The notes below the pieces were generated by a model. That model was not told the DNA's origin. It did no database searches and saw only the letters and a program-made list of their open reading frames with translations. Below are positions 55,259-63,984 of a stretch of 64,000 bases of DNA, one piece after another (position 1 is the first letter of the stretch; every line of letters starts with the position of its first letter). A program made the translations under genes and the position numbers. The stretch is from NCBI GenBank assembly GCA_017436705.1, contig JAFSCP010000045.1, forward strand, positions 49,615-113,614. The letters are read 5' to 3'. Source of the DNA: Bacillota bacterium (lineage in GTDB: Bacteria; Bacillota; Clostridia; Peptostreptococcales; Anaerovoracaceae).

Positions 55259-56224
55259 TTGGAGAATTTGTCAAAACGTTTGGTGGAAAAAAGTATTGAA
55301 GCGTTTATTTTGGGACTTGAAATTCACAATAAGCCAACTATCAAGTACCGTATTGAAGGGTTTTCTTTTTTTATTGTAAACGCATGGGAATTAATGCTTA
55401 AAGCAGAGCTTGTAAATCGTGGAGAAAGCATATATTACAAAGACAATCCTGAACGAACATTAAGCGTGGATAATGTTATTAAAAAAATTTACACAGATAA
55501 AAACACGCGTATACGATTAAATCTTGAAAAAATAATTGAGTTAAGAAACATCAGCACACATTATATTACTGAAGACTATGAAATAAAATATGCACCGCTT
55601 TTTCAGGCATGTGTACTTAATTATGTGAATGAAATCCAAAGATTCCATAATGTTGATATTACCAGATATGTGGCACAGAACTTTCTGACGATTTCAATCA
55701 GATACGAGCCTTTGTCAAACGAAGAAATACGAATGAAGTATTCTTCTGAAATAGCGGAAAAGTTTATCAGACAGGCCAATGAAATAGACGTGCTTAGCAG
55801 TGAGTATAATTCAGACAAGTTTTCGATCAATATACAACAAAAACTATATATCACAAAGAAAAAATCTGAAGCAGATTTTGTTGTAGGTATCAATTCGTCT
55901 GCAGAATCTAAAGTTGCCATTGTAAAAGATTTAAAAGATCCGTCTGATACGCATAAATACTCCTATAATAATATAATAACAGTAGTACAGGAACGATTAA
56001 AAAAGAGAAATATTAAAATAGGATACAAGGCAGGGTTTAACCAGTATGTTCTGAATTTATTTATAGATTTTTATGATGTAAAGAATGAAGAAAAATATGC
56101 GTACAAACATATAATTGGCAACCAGCACCAATTTACATACTCGCAGCAACTTGTTGATTTTATTGTAGAAGAAATCGAAAAAAATCCTGATATATTTGTT
56201 GAAAGTTTAAAAGTTGGCAAATAA
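55259..56224 (+). CDS. DUF3644 protein with HEPN-type RNase motif
   Basis: A 321-residue protein whose N-terminal half matches DUF3644 (KPTIKYRIEGFSFFIVNAWE, then LMLKAELVNRGES). An ELRNISTHY segment at residues 95-102 gives R96-x4-H101, the R-x4-6-H active-site motif of HEPN ribonucleases. The C-terminal half has no motif I can name. It starts at TTG 55259, 8 bases after AGGAGG. The gene is strongly A+T-rich, unlike its flanks, which suggests acquisition. A structured RNA is encoded on the opposite strand directly at its 3' end. Confidence 0.78.
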   Translation: MENLSKRLVEKSIEAFILGLEIHNKPTIKYRIEGFSFFIVNAWELMLKAELVNRGESIYYKDNPERTLSVDNVIKKIYTDKNTRIRLNLEKIIELRNISTHYITEDYEIKYAPLFQACVLNYVNEIQRFHNVDITRYVAQNFLTISIRYEPLSNEEIRMKYSSEIAEKFIRQANEIDVLSSEYNSDKFSINIQQKLYITKKKSEADFVVGINSSAESKVAIVKDLKDPSDTHKYSYNNIITVVQERLKKRNIKIGYKAGFNQYVLNLFIDFYDVKNEEKYAYKHIIGNQHQFTYSQQLVDFIVEEIEKNPDIFVESLKVGK

Positions 56225-56317
56225 AAAAGATAACCCCAGGCACATAGGAATGCTCAATGCTTATGCATCTACCCCTTTTTGGGACCCAGTGTTATTCCTT
56301 CACAAGTTATCTTTGTT
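56225..56317 (-). ncRNA. Structured small RNA convergent with the DUF3644/HEPN-like gene
   Basis: A minus-strand promoter would start an RNA near 56317. The first bases AAGATAAC (56313-56306) pair with the last, GTTATCTT (56234-56227), and a T run follows at once, so the whole RNA is closed by its own terminator stem. Inside, AGGAAT pairs with ATTCCT, CCC-AAAAA-GGG forms a small hairpin, and ATGC-ATAA-GCAT forms another. Its 3' end is next to the stop of the DUF3644 gene (56222-56224). I do not know this RNA. It may serve as a guide, antitoxin or trigger RNA for the HEPN-like protein. Confidence 0.6.
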
Positions 56318-56323
56318 AATACT

Positions 56324-56351
56324 ATTATACATCATATTGCTTGAAATGCAA
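56324..56351 (-). promoter_or_regulatory. Promoter of the structured small RNA
   Basis: On the minus strand, TTGCAT (56351-56346) and TATAAT (56329-56324) are separated by 16 bases. It lies in the 180-base gap between two convergent protein genes, where no mRNA promoter is needed. Confidence 0.7.
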
Positions 56352-56404
56352 CACCTTTTCAATAGTATAAATGTTAATGCTCCTGAAAAAATTGTATGCA
56401 GCGC

Positions 56405-57664
56405 TTACGACAATTTATCATACAGCCTGCAGCCCGTTCCCTGCTCGAATTTTTCAACCCAATTTCCGTCGCCATAAAACACGAAAATTTCCTGATAGCC
56501 ATCACTTGTGAACCATAGACGTCCACTGCCATGGTATTCCATGATGATGTCGGTGACTTTGTCGGCAAAGGTCAGGTCGAACCAGTCGTTCATTTCTTCG
56601 GTCTTGATAGTGTGGGTACAGCCGCCGAAATCAAATGTTACGCTGCGGCTTCCTGTACCATTGTCCCAGTCCACGCCGCTCAGGTCTTCAATGATATTAT
56701 TAAACTGAAGCTGACCGCCGCTGGCCGCCGACACCCCACGAAGGAAGTCGCTGTAAGCAGTTTCCAGATTGAACATTTCCATGTCGAAGCAGTAAACGCC
56801 GCTTTCGGAAGGAGTCCACTCCCAGGTATCGTAATCGTATTCACCGTATCCGACACATGAAAGAAGAAGCAAGGTTTTGTCAATGTATTCCTCAGGATTA
56901 TCATTGTATATGCTCCACTCCATTTCCATCATTTCGACCAGTTCATCAGTAATTCCTGTGATGCCGACGCTTTCCAAGGCATCTGCAATTTCCCCGAAAC
57001 TGCGGTCATTGTACCTACCGACGGTGACATCGTAGTACCATGGATAATCGTCGCCCCTGAGCATTGTAAACACAGAAACAAGAAGGCCGATAATCAGCAG
57101 GATGATGATGAGGGCGCTGCGGACTTTGACAGGTTTGTCGGTGCGGACCTTTTTCTTTTTCAGATTCGGGCAGTTTGCGAAGATAAAGCTGATGAAATCC
57201 TGACGGCTGCCGCCTTCCAGAGTCCGCTTGTCTATAATCAGCCCCTGCTTATACTCAATAATCAGAATAAAAAGGTTGTCGGTTTCCACAATTGAAAGTA
57301 CTCTGTCCAGGCTGTAAGTGGCCTGGTTGCCGGTGTCAGTGTTGATGGCATGAATCCCGGCCGCGCTGATAATTATCTGATTTTTTACCACCTGGCCGTT
57401 GTTGTTGCTGACCATGCGTTTGTACTGGAGACCGCCGCCACGCCAGGCAATTTTTGAGAGGATAAAAATACCGGAACAAATTATAACCACTGCCAAAAAA
57501 CCGTAGGCTTCGCCGATATACAGGATGCCGATTATGTACATCAGCAGGTAAAAAACAGCCACATTTCCGATGATTCTGTTGAAGTTGCTGGCTGCCTTGA
57601 ATCCCCGTGAAAACTCTTTGTATGTATCTATTGTAATTGTCACAAGCGACTTGAATTCTGTCAT
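56405..57664 (-). CDS. Membrane protein with YcxB-like N-terminal domain
   Basis: A 419-residue protein. Two N-terminal helices (about 30-72) are followed by a YcxB-like/PH-type cytoplasmic region (about 80-160; IIISAAGIHAINTDTGNQAT, then LIIDKRTLEGGSRQDF). A third helix (about 180-200) leads to a large acidic external domain with a W/Y-rich tail. ATG 57664 (MTEFKSLVTI) is preferred over 57754, because a GGGGGAG site precedes it. No function is known; such proteins may relate to membrane stress sensing. Confidence 0.65.
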   Translation of the reverse strand: MTEFKSLVTITIDTYKEFSRGFKAASNFNRIIGNVAVFYLLMYIIGILYIGEAYGFLAVVIICSGIFILSKIAWRGGGLQYKRMVSNNNGQVVKNQIIISAAGIHAINTDTGNQATYSLDRVLSIVETDNLFILIIEYKQGLIIDKRTLEGGSRQDFISFIFANCPNLKKKKVRTDKPVKVRSALIIILLIIGLLVSVFTMLRGDDYPWYYDVTVGRYNDRSFGEIADALESVGITGITDELVEMMEMEWSIYNDNPEEYIDKTLLLLSCVGYGEYDYDTWEWTPSESGVYCFDMEMFNLETAYSDFLRGVSAASGGQLQFNNIIEDLSGVDWDNGTGSRSVTFDFGGCTHTIKTEEMNDWFDLTFADKVTDIIMEYHGSGRLWFTSDGYQEIFVFYGDGNWVEKFEQGTGCRLYDKLS

Positions 57665-57810
57665 TTTATCAATGTCTCCCCCTGCTGCGATTTTTATTGT
57701 TGTATTATATTTTAGCATATTTTGTTTTATTTGAAAAGACCAGACAGAAACCACGGAATCTGCTTTTTCGTGCGGAGCGTGGTATAGTAAAAAACTGCGG
57801 TAAGGACTAT

Positions 57811-57839
57811 TTGCTTCATGTCTGAAAATGTGATAAAAT
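57811..57839 (+). promoter_or_regulatory. Promoter of deoD
   Basis: TTGCTT (57811-57816) and TAAAAT (57834-57839) are 17 bases apart, 46 bases before the start codon. Confidence 0.65.
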
Positions 57840-57885
57840 TAACTCATAAAAACTAAAACAAATAACCACCAAGGAGGGATAAATC

Positions 57886-58593
57886 ATGTCAAACACACCT
57901 ACACCTCATATTTCCGCTAAACCAGGCGATTTCGCTGAAACAGTTTTAATGCCCGGCGATCCGCTGAGAGCCAAATTCATTGCAGAAACTTTCCTGGAAG
58001 ACGCAGTACTGGTAAACAATGTCCGCGGCGTGCAGGGCTATACAGGCACATACAAAGGCAAGAGAGTATCAGTAATGGCATCCGGTATGGGTATGCCGTC
58101 CATCGGAATATACTCTTACGAACTTTTTAATTTCTACGGCGTGAAGAACATCATCAGAGTAGGTACTGCCGGCGTTATCAGACCTGACCTTAAAGTACGT
58201 GACATCGTAATCGGTCAGGGCGCATGCACCAACTCCAGTTTCGGCAACCAGTTCAACCTGCCTGGCACCTATGCACCAATCTGCTCCTATGAACTGCTCA
58301 GGAAGGCTGTAGACGCTGCAGAGAATATGGGCGTGAACGCAGTGGTGGGCAACCTTTACTCCTCTGACTGTTTCTACGATGATTCAATGAGACTTTCTGA
58401 CTGGCAGAAGATGGGCGTTCTGGCAGTTGAAATGGAAGCGGCAGCTCTCTACATGAACGCAGCAAGAGCAGGTAAAAATGCCCTTGCAATCTGCACAATT
58501 TCAGACAATCCTTTCACCGGTGAAGAGACTACAGCAGAAGAAAGACAGATGTCTTTCACCAAGATGATGGAAATTGCCCTGGAAATAGCATAA
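57886..58593 (+). CDS. deoD: Purine-nucleoside phosphorylase, DeoD type
   Basis: A 235-residue DeoD-type enzyme. [16 protein letters not shown] (residues 22-37), [10 protein letters not shown] and the catalytic segment [10 protein letters not shown] are all standard, with the Asp of TISDNPF closing the active site. It phosphorolyses purine nucleosides to free bases and (deoxy)ribose 1-phosphate. AAGGAGG precedes the ATG. It is a single gene with its own promoter and terminator. Confidence 0.95.
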   Translation: MSNTPTPHISAKPGDFAETVLMPGDPLRAKFIAETFLEDAVLVNNVRGVQGYTGTYKGKRVSVMASGMGMPSIGIYSYELFNFYGVKNIIRVGTAGVIRPDLKVRDIVIGQGACTNSSFGNQFNLPGTYAPICSYELLRKAVDAAENMGVNAVVGNLYSSDCFYDDSMRLSDWQKMGVLAVEMEAAALYMNAARAGKNALAICTISDNPFTGEETTAEERQMSFTKMMEIALEIA

Positions 58594-58613
58594 AAACTGA
58601 ATTTTTAATCCAT

Positions 58614-58640
58614 AAAGGCACTGAAAAGTGCCTTTTTTTT
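58614..58640 (+). terminator. Intrinsic terminator after deoD
   Basis: AAAGGCACT (58614-58622) pairs with AGTGCCTTT (58627-58635), followed by eight Ts. Confidence 0.92.
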
Positions 58641-58641
58641 G

Positions 58642-58697
58642 TTGATAAAACCCGCCAAAAGTGATACAATACTAAGATGTACAAGTATGTATACATG
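58642..58697 (+). promoter_or_regulatory. Promoter and possible operator of the racemase operon
   Basis: TTGATA (58642-58647) and TACAAT (58665-58670) are 17 bases apart. Just downstream, at the expected transcript start, lie TGTACA and the perfect palindrome ATGTATACAT (within 58677-58697), a plausible repressor site. Confidence 0.6.
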
Positions 58698-58717
58698 ACA
58701 AATTCAGGAGGATTATT

Positions 58718-59806
58718 ATGAACGAAAGATATCCAAGACTCGAAGTTAATCTTGAACACTTAAAACACAACGTTGCTAAAATCGTAGAAAAATGCGGCGG
58801 CTATGGTATCCAGGTGGCAGGTGTTATCAAAGGCGCTACAGGACATCCGGAAGTTGCCAAAAAGTTTGACGAAGGCGGCGCTGCTTTCATAGCATCCTCA
58901 AGACTTGAACAGATAGAAGATGCAATTGACGCCGGAATCGAAAAGCCTATGATGCTCATCAGAGTTCCTATGCTCAGCGAAGTTCCTGATGTTATCAGAC
59001 TTGCAGATATCAGCTTAAACAGTGAACTGGAAGTTATCAGAGCGCTTAACGAAGAAGCACGCAAGCAGGGTAAGCTCCACAAAGTTATCCTGATGGCTGA
59101 CCTTGGCGACCTGAGAGAAGGCTGGTGGGACAAGGATGAACTGGTTGCAGTTGCTGAAGAAATCGAAAACAGAATGATCAACATCCAGCTTGTGGGCGTT
59201 GCTACAAACCTTGGCTGTTACGGTTCAATTTCACCGACAGTGGACAAGCTTGATGAACTGGTTGAAATCGCAGAAAAAATCGAAGCCAGACTTGGCAGAG
59301 AACTTGAATACATCGGCGGCGGCGCTACAAGCAGCCTTATGAGAATCTGGGACGGCAACATTCCGAAGAGAATCAACCTTCTCAGAGTAGGCGAAGGCAT
59401 CCTGCTGGCAAGAGACCTCAAGGAATTCTACGACTACGATATGAGCGAACTTTGCCAGGATGTTTTCAGACTGAAGGCAGAAGTTATCGAAGTTAAGGAC
59501 AAACCGTCACACCCTGTAGGTACAATTGCAGTAGACGCATTCGGCCACACACCTACATATGTTGACAGAGGTATCCGCAAGAGAGCTCTTCTGGGCGTAG
59601 GCAAGGTTGACTACGGCAACCCTGAAGACCTGATTCCTATGGAAAAGGGCATTGAAGTTCTCGGCGCTTCCAGTGACCACACAATCATCGACATCCAGGA
59701 TGCCGAAAAAGAATGGAAGCTGGGCGATGTAATGGAATTCGACATCTGCTACGCTACACTTGTTTACCTGACAAACTGTAAGAATGTGAATATCGCTTTC
59801 GTATAG
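58718..59806 (+). CDS. Alanine/ornithine racemase-family PLP enzyme (first copy)
   Basis: A 362-residue fold-type III PLP enzyme related to ornithine racemase (Orr) of amino-acid-fermenting clostridia. The PLP lysine lies in GVIKGATGHPE near residue 39, with IASSRLEQIEDA, MADLGDLREGWW and IGGGATSSLMRIWDG following. These enzymes interconvert L- and D-amino acids; Orr feeds D-ornithine to ornithine aminomutase. It is the first of two tandem paralogues, separated by 27 bases. No ornithine aminomutase is in the window. Confidence 0.85.
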   Translation: MNERYPRLEVNLEHLKHNVAKIVEKCGGYGIQVAGVIKGATGHPEVAKKFDEGGAAFIASSRLEQIEDAIDAGIEKPMMLIRVPMLSEVPDVIRLADISLNSELEVIRALNEEARKQGKLHKVILMADLGDLREGWWDKDELVAVAEEIENRMINIQLVGVATNLGCYGSISPTVDKLDELVEIAEKIEARLGRELEYIGGGATSSLMRIWDGNIPKRINLLRVGEGILLARDLKEFYDYDMSELCQDVFRLKAEVIEVKDKPSHPVGTIAVDAFGHTPTYVDRGIRKRALLGVGKVDYGNPEDLIPMEKGIEVLGASSDHTIIDIQDAEKEWKLGDVMEFDICYATLVYLTNCKNVNIAFV

Positions 59807-59833
59807 TTTTGTGCATAGAGGCAGGCTGGTTGT

Positions 59834-60922
59834 ATGATTTTAGGATACCCAAGAGTAGAAATCAATTTAAAATACATAGAAGAAAACACCCGTGCCATTG
59901 TTGAAAGATGCAGTAAATACGGCGTAAATGTGTCCGGCGTTATCAAAGGAGTCAACGGAATACCGCAGGTTTCCAAAGCTTATGCAGACGGCGGGGCTGA
60001 CATGATCTGCTCCTCAAGACTTGAGCAGATTGAAGAGGCCAGAGCTTATGGCGTTGACAAACCTATGATGCTCATCAGAATTCCTATGCTTACCAAGGTT
60101 GAAGAAACTGTAAGAGTTGCTGACTACAGCCTGAATTCTGAAATGGAAGTTATAGAAGCGCTCAATGAGGCAGCCGGCCGTCAGGGCAAGGTGCACAATG
60201 TAGTGCTTATGGTTGATCTGGGTGACCTGAGAGAAGGCTGGTGGGACCAGGACGAGCTTTGTGATGCTGCATGGCGCATTGAAAACGAGCTGGAAAACAT
60301 TTATCTGGCAGGTGTGGGCGTTAATGTAGGATGCTACGGAGCAGTCATGCCTACTGCCGAAAAACTGCAGGAGCTGGTGGATGCTGCCGAAAAAGTCGAA
60401 GCAAGAATCGGCCGCAGGCTTGATATAATTTCAGGAGGAGGAAGCAGCAGTCTCATGAGAATCTGGGACGGAGATATCCCTGAAAGAATCAACCATCTGC
60501 GTATCGGCGGAGAAATTGTGGCGGCCTTTACCAATGAGGTTGTTTACGGGTATGATATGAGCTGCCTTCACAAGGACGCTATCCGTCTGAAGGCTGAAAT
60601 CATCGAAATCAAAGACAAACCTACATATCCTGTGGGAACAATCGCCCGCGATGACCTGGGCAAGTACCACACTTATGAAGACCGTGGTATCAGAAGACGT
60701 GCGCTTATTGCAGTGGGACGTCTGGATTACCATGACCCTGAAGACCTGATTCCTGTGGATAAAAACATACAGGTTCTGGGTGCAAACGGTGACTATACAA
60801 TCCTCGATGTAGAGGACTGTGATATAGATTATAAGGTTGGCGACATCATCGAGTTCGTAGTACGCTACGGCACCATGGTGTATCTGACCAAGAGCAGAAA
60901 TGTAAAAGAAGTATTTATTTAA
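59834..60922 (+). CDS. Alanine/ornithine racemase-family PLP enzyme (second copy)
   Basis: Also 362 residues and collinear with the upstream copy. It shares the PLP lysine (GVIKGVNGIPQ), CSSRLEQIEEA, MVDLGDLREGWW and ISGGGSSSLMRIWDG, but differs at many positions, so the duplication is old. Divergence suggests a second substrate or heteromer formation. One visible difference is the hinge VGEGILLARDLKEF (copy 1) versus IGGEIVAAFTNEVV (copy 2), near the region that closes the active site. It lacks a strong promoter of its own and is probably co-transcribed. Confidence 0.85.
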   Translation: MILGYPRVEINLKYIEENTRAIVERCSKYGVNVSGVIKGVNGIPQVSKAYADGGADMICSSRLEQIEEARAYGVDKPMMLIRIPMLTKVEETVRVADYSLNSEMEVIEALNEAAGRQGKVHNVVLMVDLGDLREGWWDQDELCDAAWRIENELENIYLAGVGVNVGCYGAVMPTAEKLQELVDAAEKVEARIGRRLDIISGGGSSSLMRIWDGDIPERINHLRIGGEIVAAFTNEVVYGYDMSCLHKDAIRLKAEIIEIKDKPTYPVGTIARDDLGKYHTYEDRGIRRRALIAVGRLDYHDPEDLIPVDKNIQVLGANGDYTILDVEDCDIDYKVGDIIEFVVRYGTMVYLTKSRNVKEVFI

Positions 60923-60948
60923 ATAAAGAAAATGGAGGAATTAATTAA

Positions 60949-61422
60949 ATGGCTGAAGAAATTCTGTTAACCCAGGAAGGTTACGACAAAATCGTAGCTG
61001 AACATGACGAACTGGTTTCAGTAAGAAGAAAGGAAGTTTCCGAAAGACTTAAGGAAGCAATTTCTTACGGCGATATTTCCGAAAACGCTGAATACGACTC
61101 AGCAAAAGACGAACAGGCAGAACTGGAAGAAAGAATCATTAAGCTTGAAAACATGATCAGAACTGCCAAGATCATCGACGAAGCTGAAATGACAAATGAC
61201 TTCGTAGGTGTAGGTCTTACAGTAACAATCGAAGATATGGACAACGGCGGAACTATGGAATTCACAATTGTAGGTTCCACAGAAGCAGATCCATTTGAAG
61301 GAAGAATTTCCAACGAATCCCTCGTTGGTCAGAACCTTCTCGGCAAGAAAAAAGGCGATGTTGTTGAAATCGTAGTACCAGACGGCGTACTTCACTATAA
61401 AGTTGCAGACATCACAAGATAA
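60949..61422 (+). CDS. greA: Transcription elongation factor GreA
   Basis: A 157-residue GreA. The N-terminal coiled coil (about 1-75) contains the acidic tip SYGDISENAEYDSAKDEQ, which reaches into RNA polymerase to trigger transcript cleavage. The C-terminal FKBP-like domain ends with LLGKKKGDVVEI. Length and motifs are standard. It lies 26 bases after the second racemase gene and 35 bases before lysS. Confidence 0.96.
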   Translation: MAEEILLTQEGYDKIVAEHDELVSVRRKEVSERLKEAISYGDISENAEYDSAKDEQAELEERIIKLENMIRTAKIIDEAEMTNDFVGVGLTVTIEDMDNGGTMEFTIVGSTEADPFEGRISNESLVGQNLLGKKKGDVVEIVVPDGVLHYKVADITR

Positions 61423-61457
61423 AGATTGTATTTAGTAAACCGGAGGAAAATTAAAAA

Positions 61458-63014
61458 ATGAGTACAGAAGACAGAAGAGAAAACGTAAACCCTGAAGTGG
61501 AAGAAGTGGAAGAAGTCTCTGAAGAAGTCTTAAGCGAACAGAGACAGATCAGAAGAGAAAAGCTGAAAGCTCTTCAGGAAGCAGGACGCAATCCTTTCTT
61601 AGAAGAAAACTGGGATGTTACATGCCACAGCATGGATATCAAGAATAACTTTGAAGCTATGGAAGACCAGGAAGTTTCCTGCGCAGGCAGACTTATGGCT
61701 TTCAGACACATGGGTAAAGCTTCTTTCATCGATATCCAGGACAAGCAGGGAAGAATCCAGTGCTTCGTAGCTAAGGACGCTCTCGGCGAAGAAGAATACA
61801 ACTATTTCAAGACATACGACATCGGCGATATCATCGGTGTTGAAGGTACAGTTTTCAAGACAAGAACAGGCGAAATCTCCATCAAGGTTTCCAGACTTGT
61901 GCTTCTCACAAAGTCCCTTCAGGTTCTTCCTAACAAGTTCCACGGACTTAAGGACCCTGATTTAAGATACCGTCAGAGATACGTTGACCTTATCATGAAT
62001 CCTGAAGTTAAGGAAATGTTCTACAAGAGAGCAAGAATCATCAAGGAAATCAAGAGAGTTCTTGAAGAAGATTACGGTTACCTTGAAGTTGATACACCAA
62101 TCCTGACAACAATCGCAGGTGGTGCAAACGCAAGACCTTTCAACACTCACCACAATACTCTCGACATCGACATGAAGATGAGAATCTCCAACGAACTTTA
62201 CTTAAAGAGACTCATCGTAGGCGGTCTCGACAGAGTTTACGAAATGGGTAAGATGTTCAGAAACGAAGGTATGGACAGAAACCATAACCCAGAATTCACA
62301 TCCATGGAATGCTATGCTGCATTCGGCGATATGGAACTGGTAATCGAAGTTACTGAGCAGGTTGTTTACAAGGCAGCTATGGCTGTCAACGGCAGCCCTA
62401 TCATCAAGTACCAGGGCAAGGAATACGATGTAACTCCACCTTGGAGAAGAATCGATATGACTGACTTCGTATGCGATGTAACAGGCATCGACTTCCACAA
62501 CATTGCTGATGATGAAACTGCAAGAGCAGAAGCAATCAAGTACGGCATGGACAAAGATGAAGTTAAGGACTGGACACGCGGCAAGATTATTGCAGAAATG
62601 TTTGAAGAATACTGTGAAGACACTCCAGGTGTTCTGGATGGACCAGTTCCTGTATTCGTAACAGGCCACCCTGTAGAAGTTTCTCCACTTGCTAAGAGAA
62701 GCAAAGATGACCCAAGAATCACAAGAAGATTCGAAGGCTACATCAACGGCTGGGAAATCTGTAACGGATTCTCTGAGTTAAATGACCCTATCGACCAGTA
62801 CGAAAGATTTGCAGAACAGCAGGCTCAGCTCGACACTGGTAAGGACGACGAAGCTCACCCAATGGATATGGACTTCGTAAATGCCCTTGAAGTAGGTCTT
62901 CCGCCAACAGGTGGTCTGGGAATCGGTATCGACAGAGTTATCATGCTCATCGCTGACGCACCAAGCATCAGAGATATTATCTTATTCCCAACTATGAAGC
63001 CAATCGACAAATAA
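61458..63014 (+). CDS. lysS: Lysyl-tRNA synthetase, class II
   Basis: A 518-residue class II LysRS. A charged N-terminal extension (about 1-45) is followed by the OB-fold anticodon-binding domain (about 70-180; GRLMAFRHMGKASFIDIQDK) and the catalytic core with motif 2 MGKMFRNEGMDRNHNPEFTS and motif 3 GLGIGIDRVIML. It charges tRNA-Lys. The greA-lysS order is common in Firmicutes. Confidence 0.97.
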   Translation: MSTEDRRENVNPEVEEVEEVSEEVLSEQRQIRREKLKALQEAGRNPFLEENWDVTCHSMDIKNNFEAMEDQEVSCAGRLMAFRHMGKASFIDIQDKQGRIQCFVAKDALGEEEYNYFKTYDIGDIIGVEGTVFKTRTGEISIKVSRLVLLTKSLQVLPNKFHGLKDPDLRYRQRYVDLIMNPEVKEMFYKRARIIKEIKRVLEEDYGYLEVDTPILTTIAGGANARPFNTHHNTLDIDMKMRISNELYLKRLIVGGLDRVYEMGKMFRNEGMDRNHNPEFTSMECYAAFGDMELVIEVTEQVVYKAAMAVNGSPIIKYQGKEYDVTPPWRRIDMTDFVCDVTGIDFHNIADDETARAEAIKYGMDKDEVKDWTRGKIIAEMFEEYCEDTPGVLDGPVPVFVTGHPVEVSPLAKRSKDDPRITRRFEGYINGWEICNGFSELNDPIDQYERFAEQQAQLDTGKDDEAHPMDMDFVNALEVGLPPTGGLGIGIDRVIMLIADAPSIRDIILFPTMKPIDK

Positions 63015-63027
63015 AAACTAAAACATT

Positions 63028-63056
63028 AAGGCCGGATTGAAGTCCGGCCTTTTTTC
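63028..63056 (+). terminator. Intrinsic terminator after lysS
   Basis: AAGGCCGGA (63028-63036) pairs perfectly with TCCGGCCTT (63043-63051), followed by a T run. Confidence 0.92.
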
Positions 63057-63075
63057 AACAGGAGGGGGTATAAAC

Positions 63076-63984
63076 ATGTATCTGACATCATTCACATTGC
63101 CGACAGGCATAGAAGATATACTCATAAAACAACAGATGGAAAAGAACGGAGGCCTGGAATATGGTTACATAGACAATCCGTACCCCTGCGGCCTTTTCGG
63201 ACCTAAAGATCTGTATGATATAGATTTTGATAGAATCACAATTTTTTACGGCGGCAATGGGTCGGGCAAAAGCACTTTGCTCAATCTGATTGCCCAGAAA
63301 CTGGAACTTAACAGAATCGCACCTTACAATTCAGGCGAGCTCTTCGGTTCTTATGTGCATCACTGTGAGTGTTCGCTGGGCTACGATGAAGAGGGGTTCA
63401 GATACCGCGTTCCCAACGGCAGCAGGATTATCACCAGTGACGATATCTTTGACTACATGCTGACTGTACGTACAAACAACGATGAAATCAGTGAAGGTAA
63501 GGCGGTAGCCAAGGAAGACTGGGCCAGCCTGAAGTACGGAGAAAGTGTTAAGTTCAGTGGGCTTGATGATTACGAGGCTCTGAGAATGCAGATACTTGCC
63601 CGCAGCAAGTCTGTGTCCCGCCGCCAGTTTATCCGCAGGACTGCAGGACAGGAAGTAAAACTTAACAGTAACGGTGAAACTGCGTTGAACTATTTTGAGT
63701 CAAAGCTGAAGCATGATACGTTGTATCTCCTTGATGAACCTGAAAACAGCATGTCACCCAAGATGCAGCTGGAGCTGGTGGCCATGCTTGAGGAGATGGC
63801 CCGTTATTGCGGGTGCCAGTTTATTATCGCTACGCATTCGCCTTTCCTGCTGGCTATGGAAGGGGCACGGGTTTACGACCTGGACAGCCGCCCGGCAGAG
63901 GTTAAGAACTGGTGGGAACTTGAAAATGTGCGGATTTACTATGAATTTTTCCGCAGACACCGCCAGTTGTTTGGAAAAGAGTAA
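63076..63984 (+). CDS. AAA-family ATPase (ABC/SMC-like, single-domain)
   Basis: A 302-residue ATPase with Walker A YGGNGSGKSTLL near residue 60, Walker B LYLLDEPENSMSP near 222 and a switch histidine in IIATHSPFLL. An SMC-type ABC signature is not obvious. The long insertion between the Walker motifs may be a short coiled or helical arm. GGAGGGGG precedes ATG 63076; an in-frame start at 63037 lies in the terminator. Such stand-alone ATPases appear in repair or defence settings, but no partner nuclease is visible before the window ends. Confidence 0.78.
   Translation: MYLTSFTLPTGIEDILIKQQMEKNGGLEYGYIDNPYPCGLFGPKDLYDIDFDRITIFYGGNGSGKSTLLNLIAQKLELNRIAPYNSGELFGSYVHHCECSLGYDEEGFRYRVPNGSRIITSDDIFDYMLTVRTNNDEISEGKAVAKEDWASLKYGESVKFSGLDDYEALRMQILARSKSVSRRQFIRRTAGQEVKLNSNGETALNYFESKLKHDTLYLLDEPENSMSPKMQLELVAMLEEMARYCGCQFIIATHSPFLLAMEGARVYDLDSRPAEVKNWWELENVRIYYEFFRRHRQLFGKE

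Noticed and set aside
56214..56477. Plus-strand frame of 87 codons with a hydrophobic middle, downstream of DUF3644
   Set aside because: It overlaps the end of the YcxB-like gene, lacks a ribosome site and runs through the structured RNA and its promoter, which explain the region better.
58677..58697. ATGTATACAT palindrome as a LexA or T-box element
   Set aside because: It lacks the GAAC/GTTC halves of LexA and the T-box sequence; only a general operator role is defensible.
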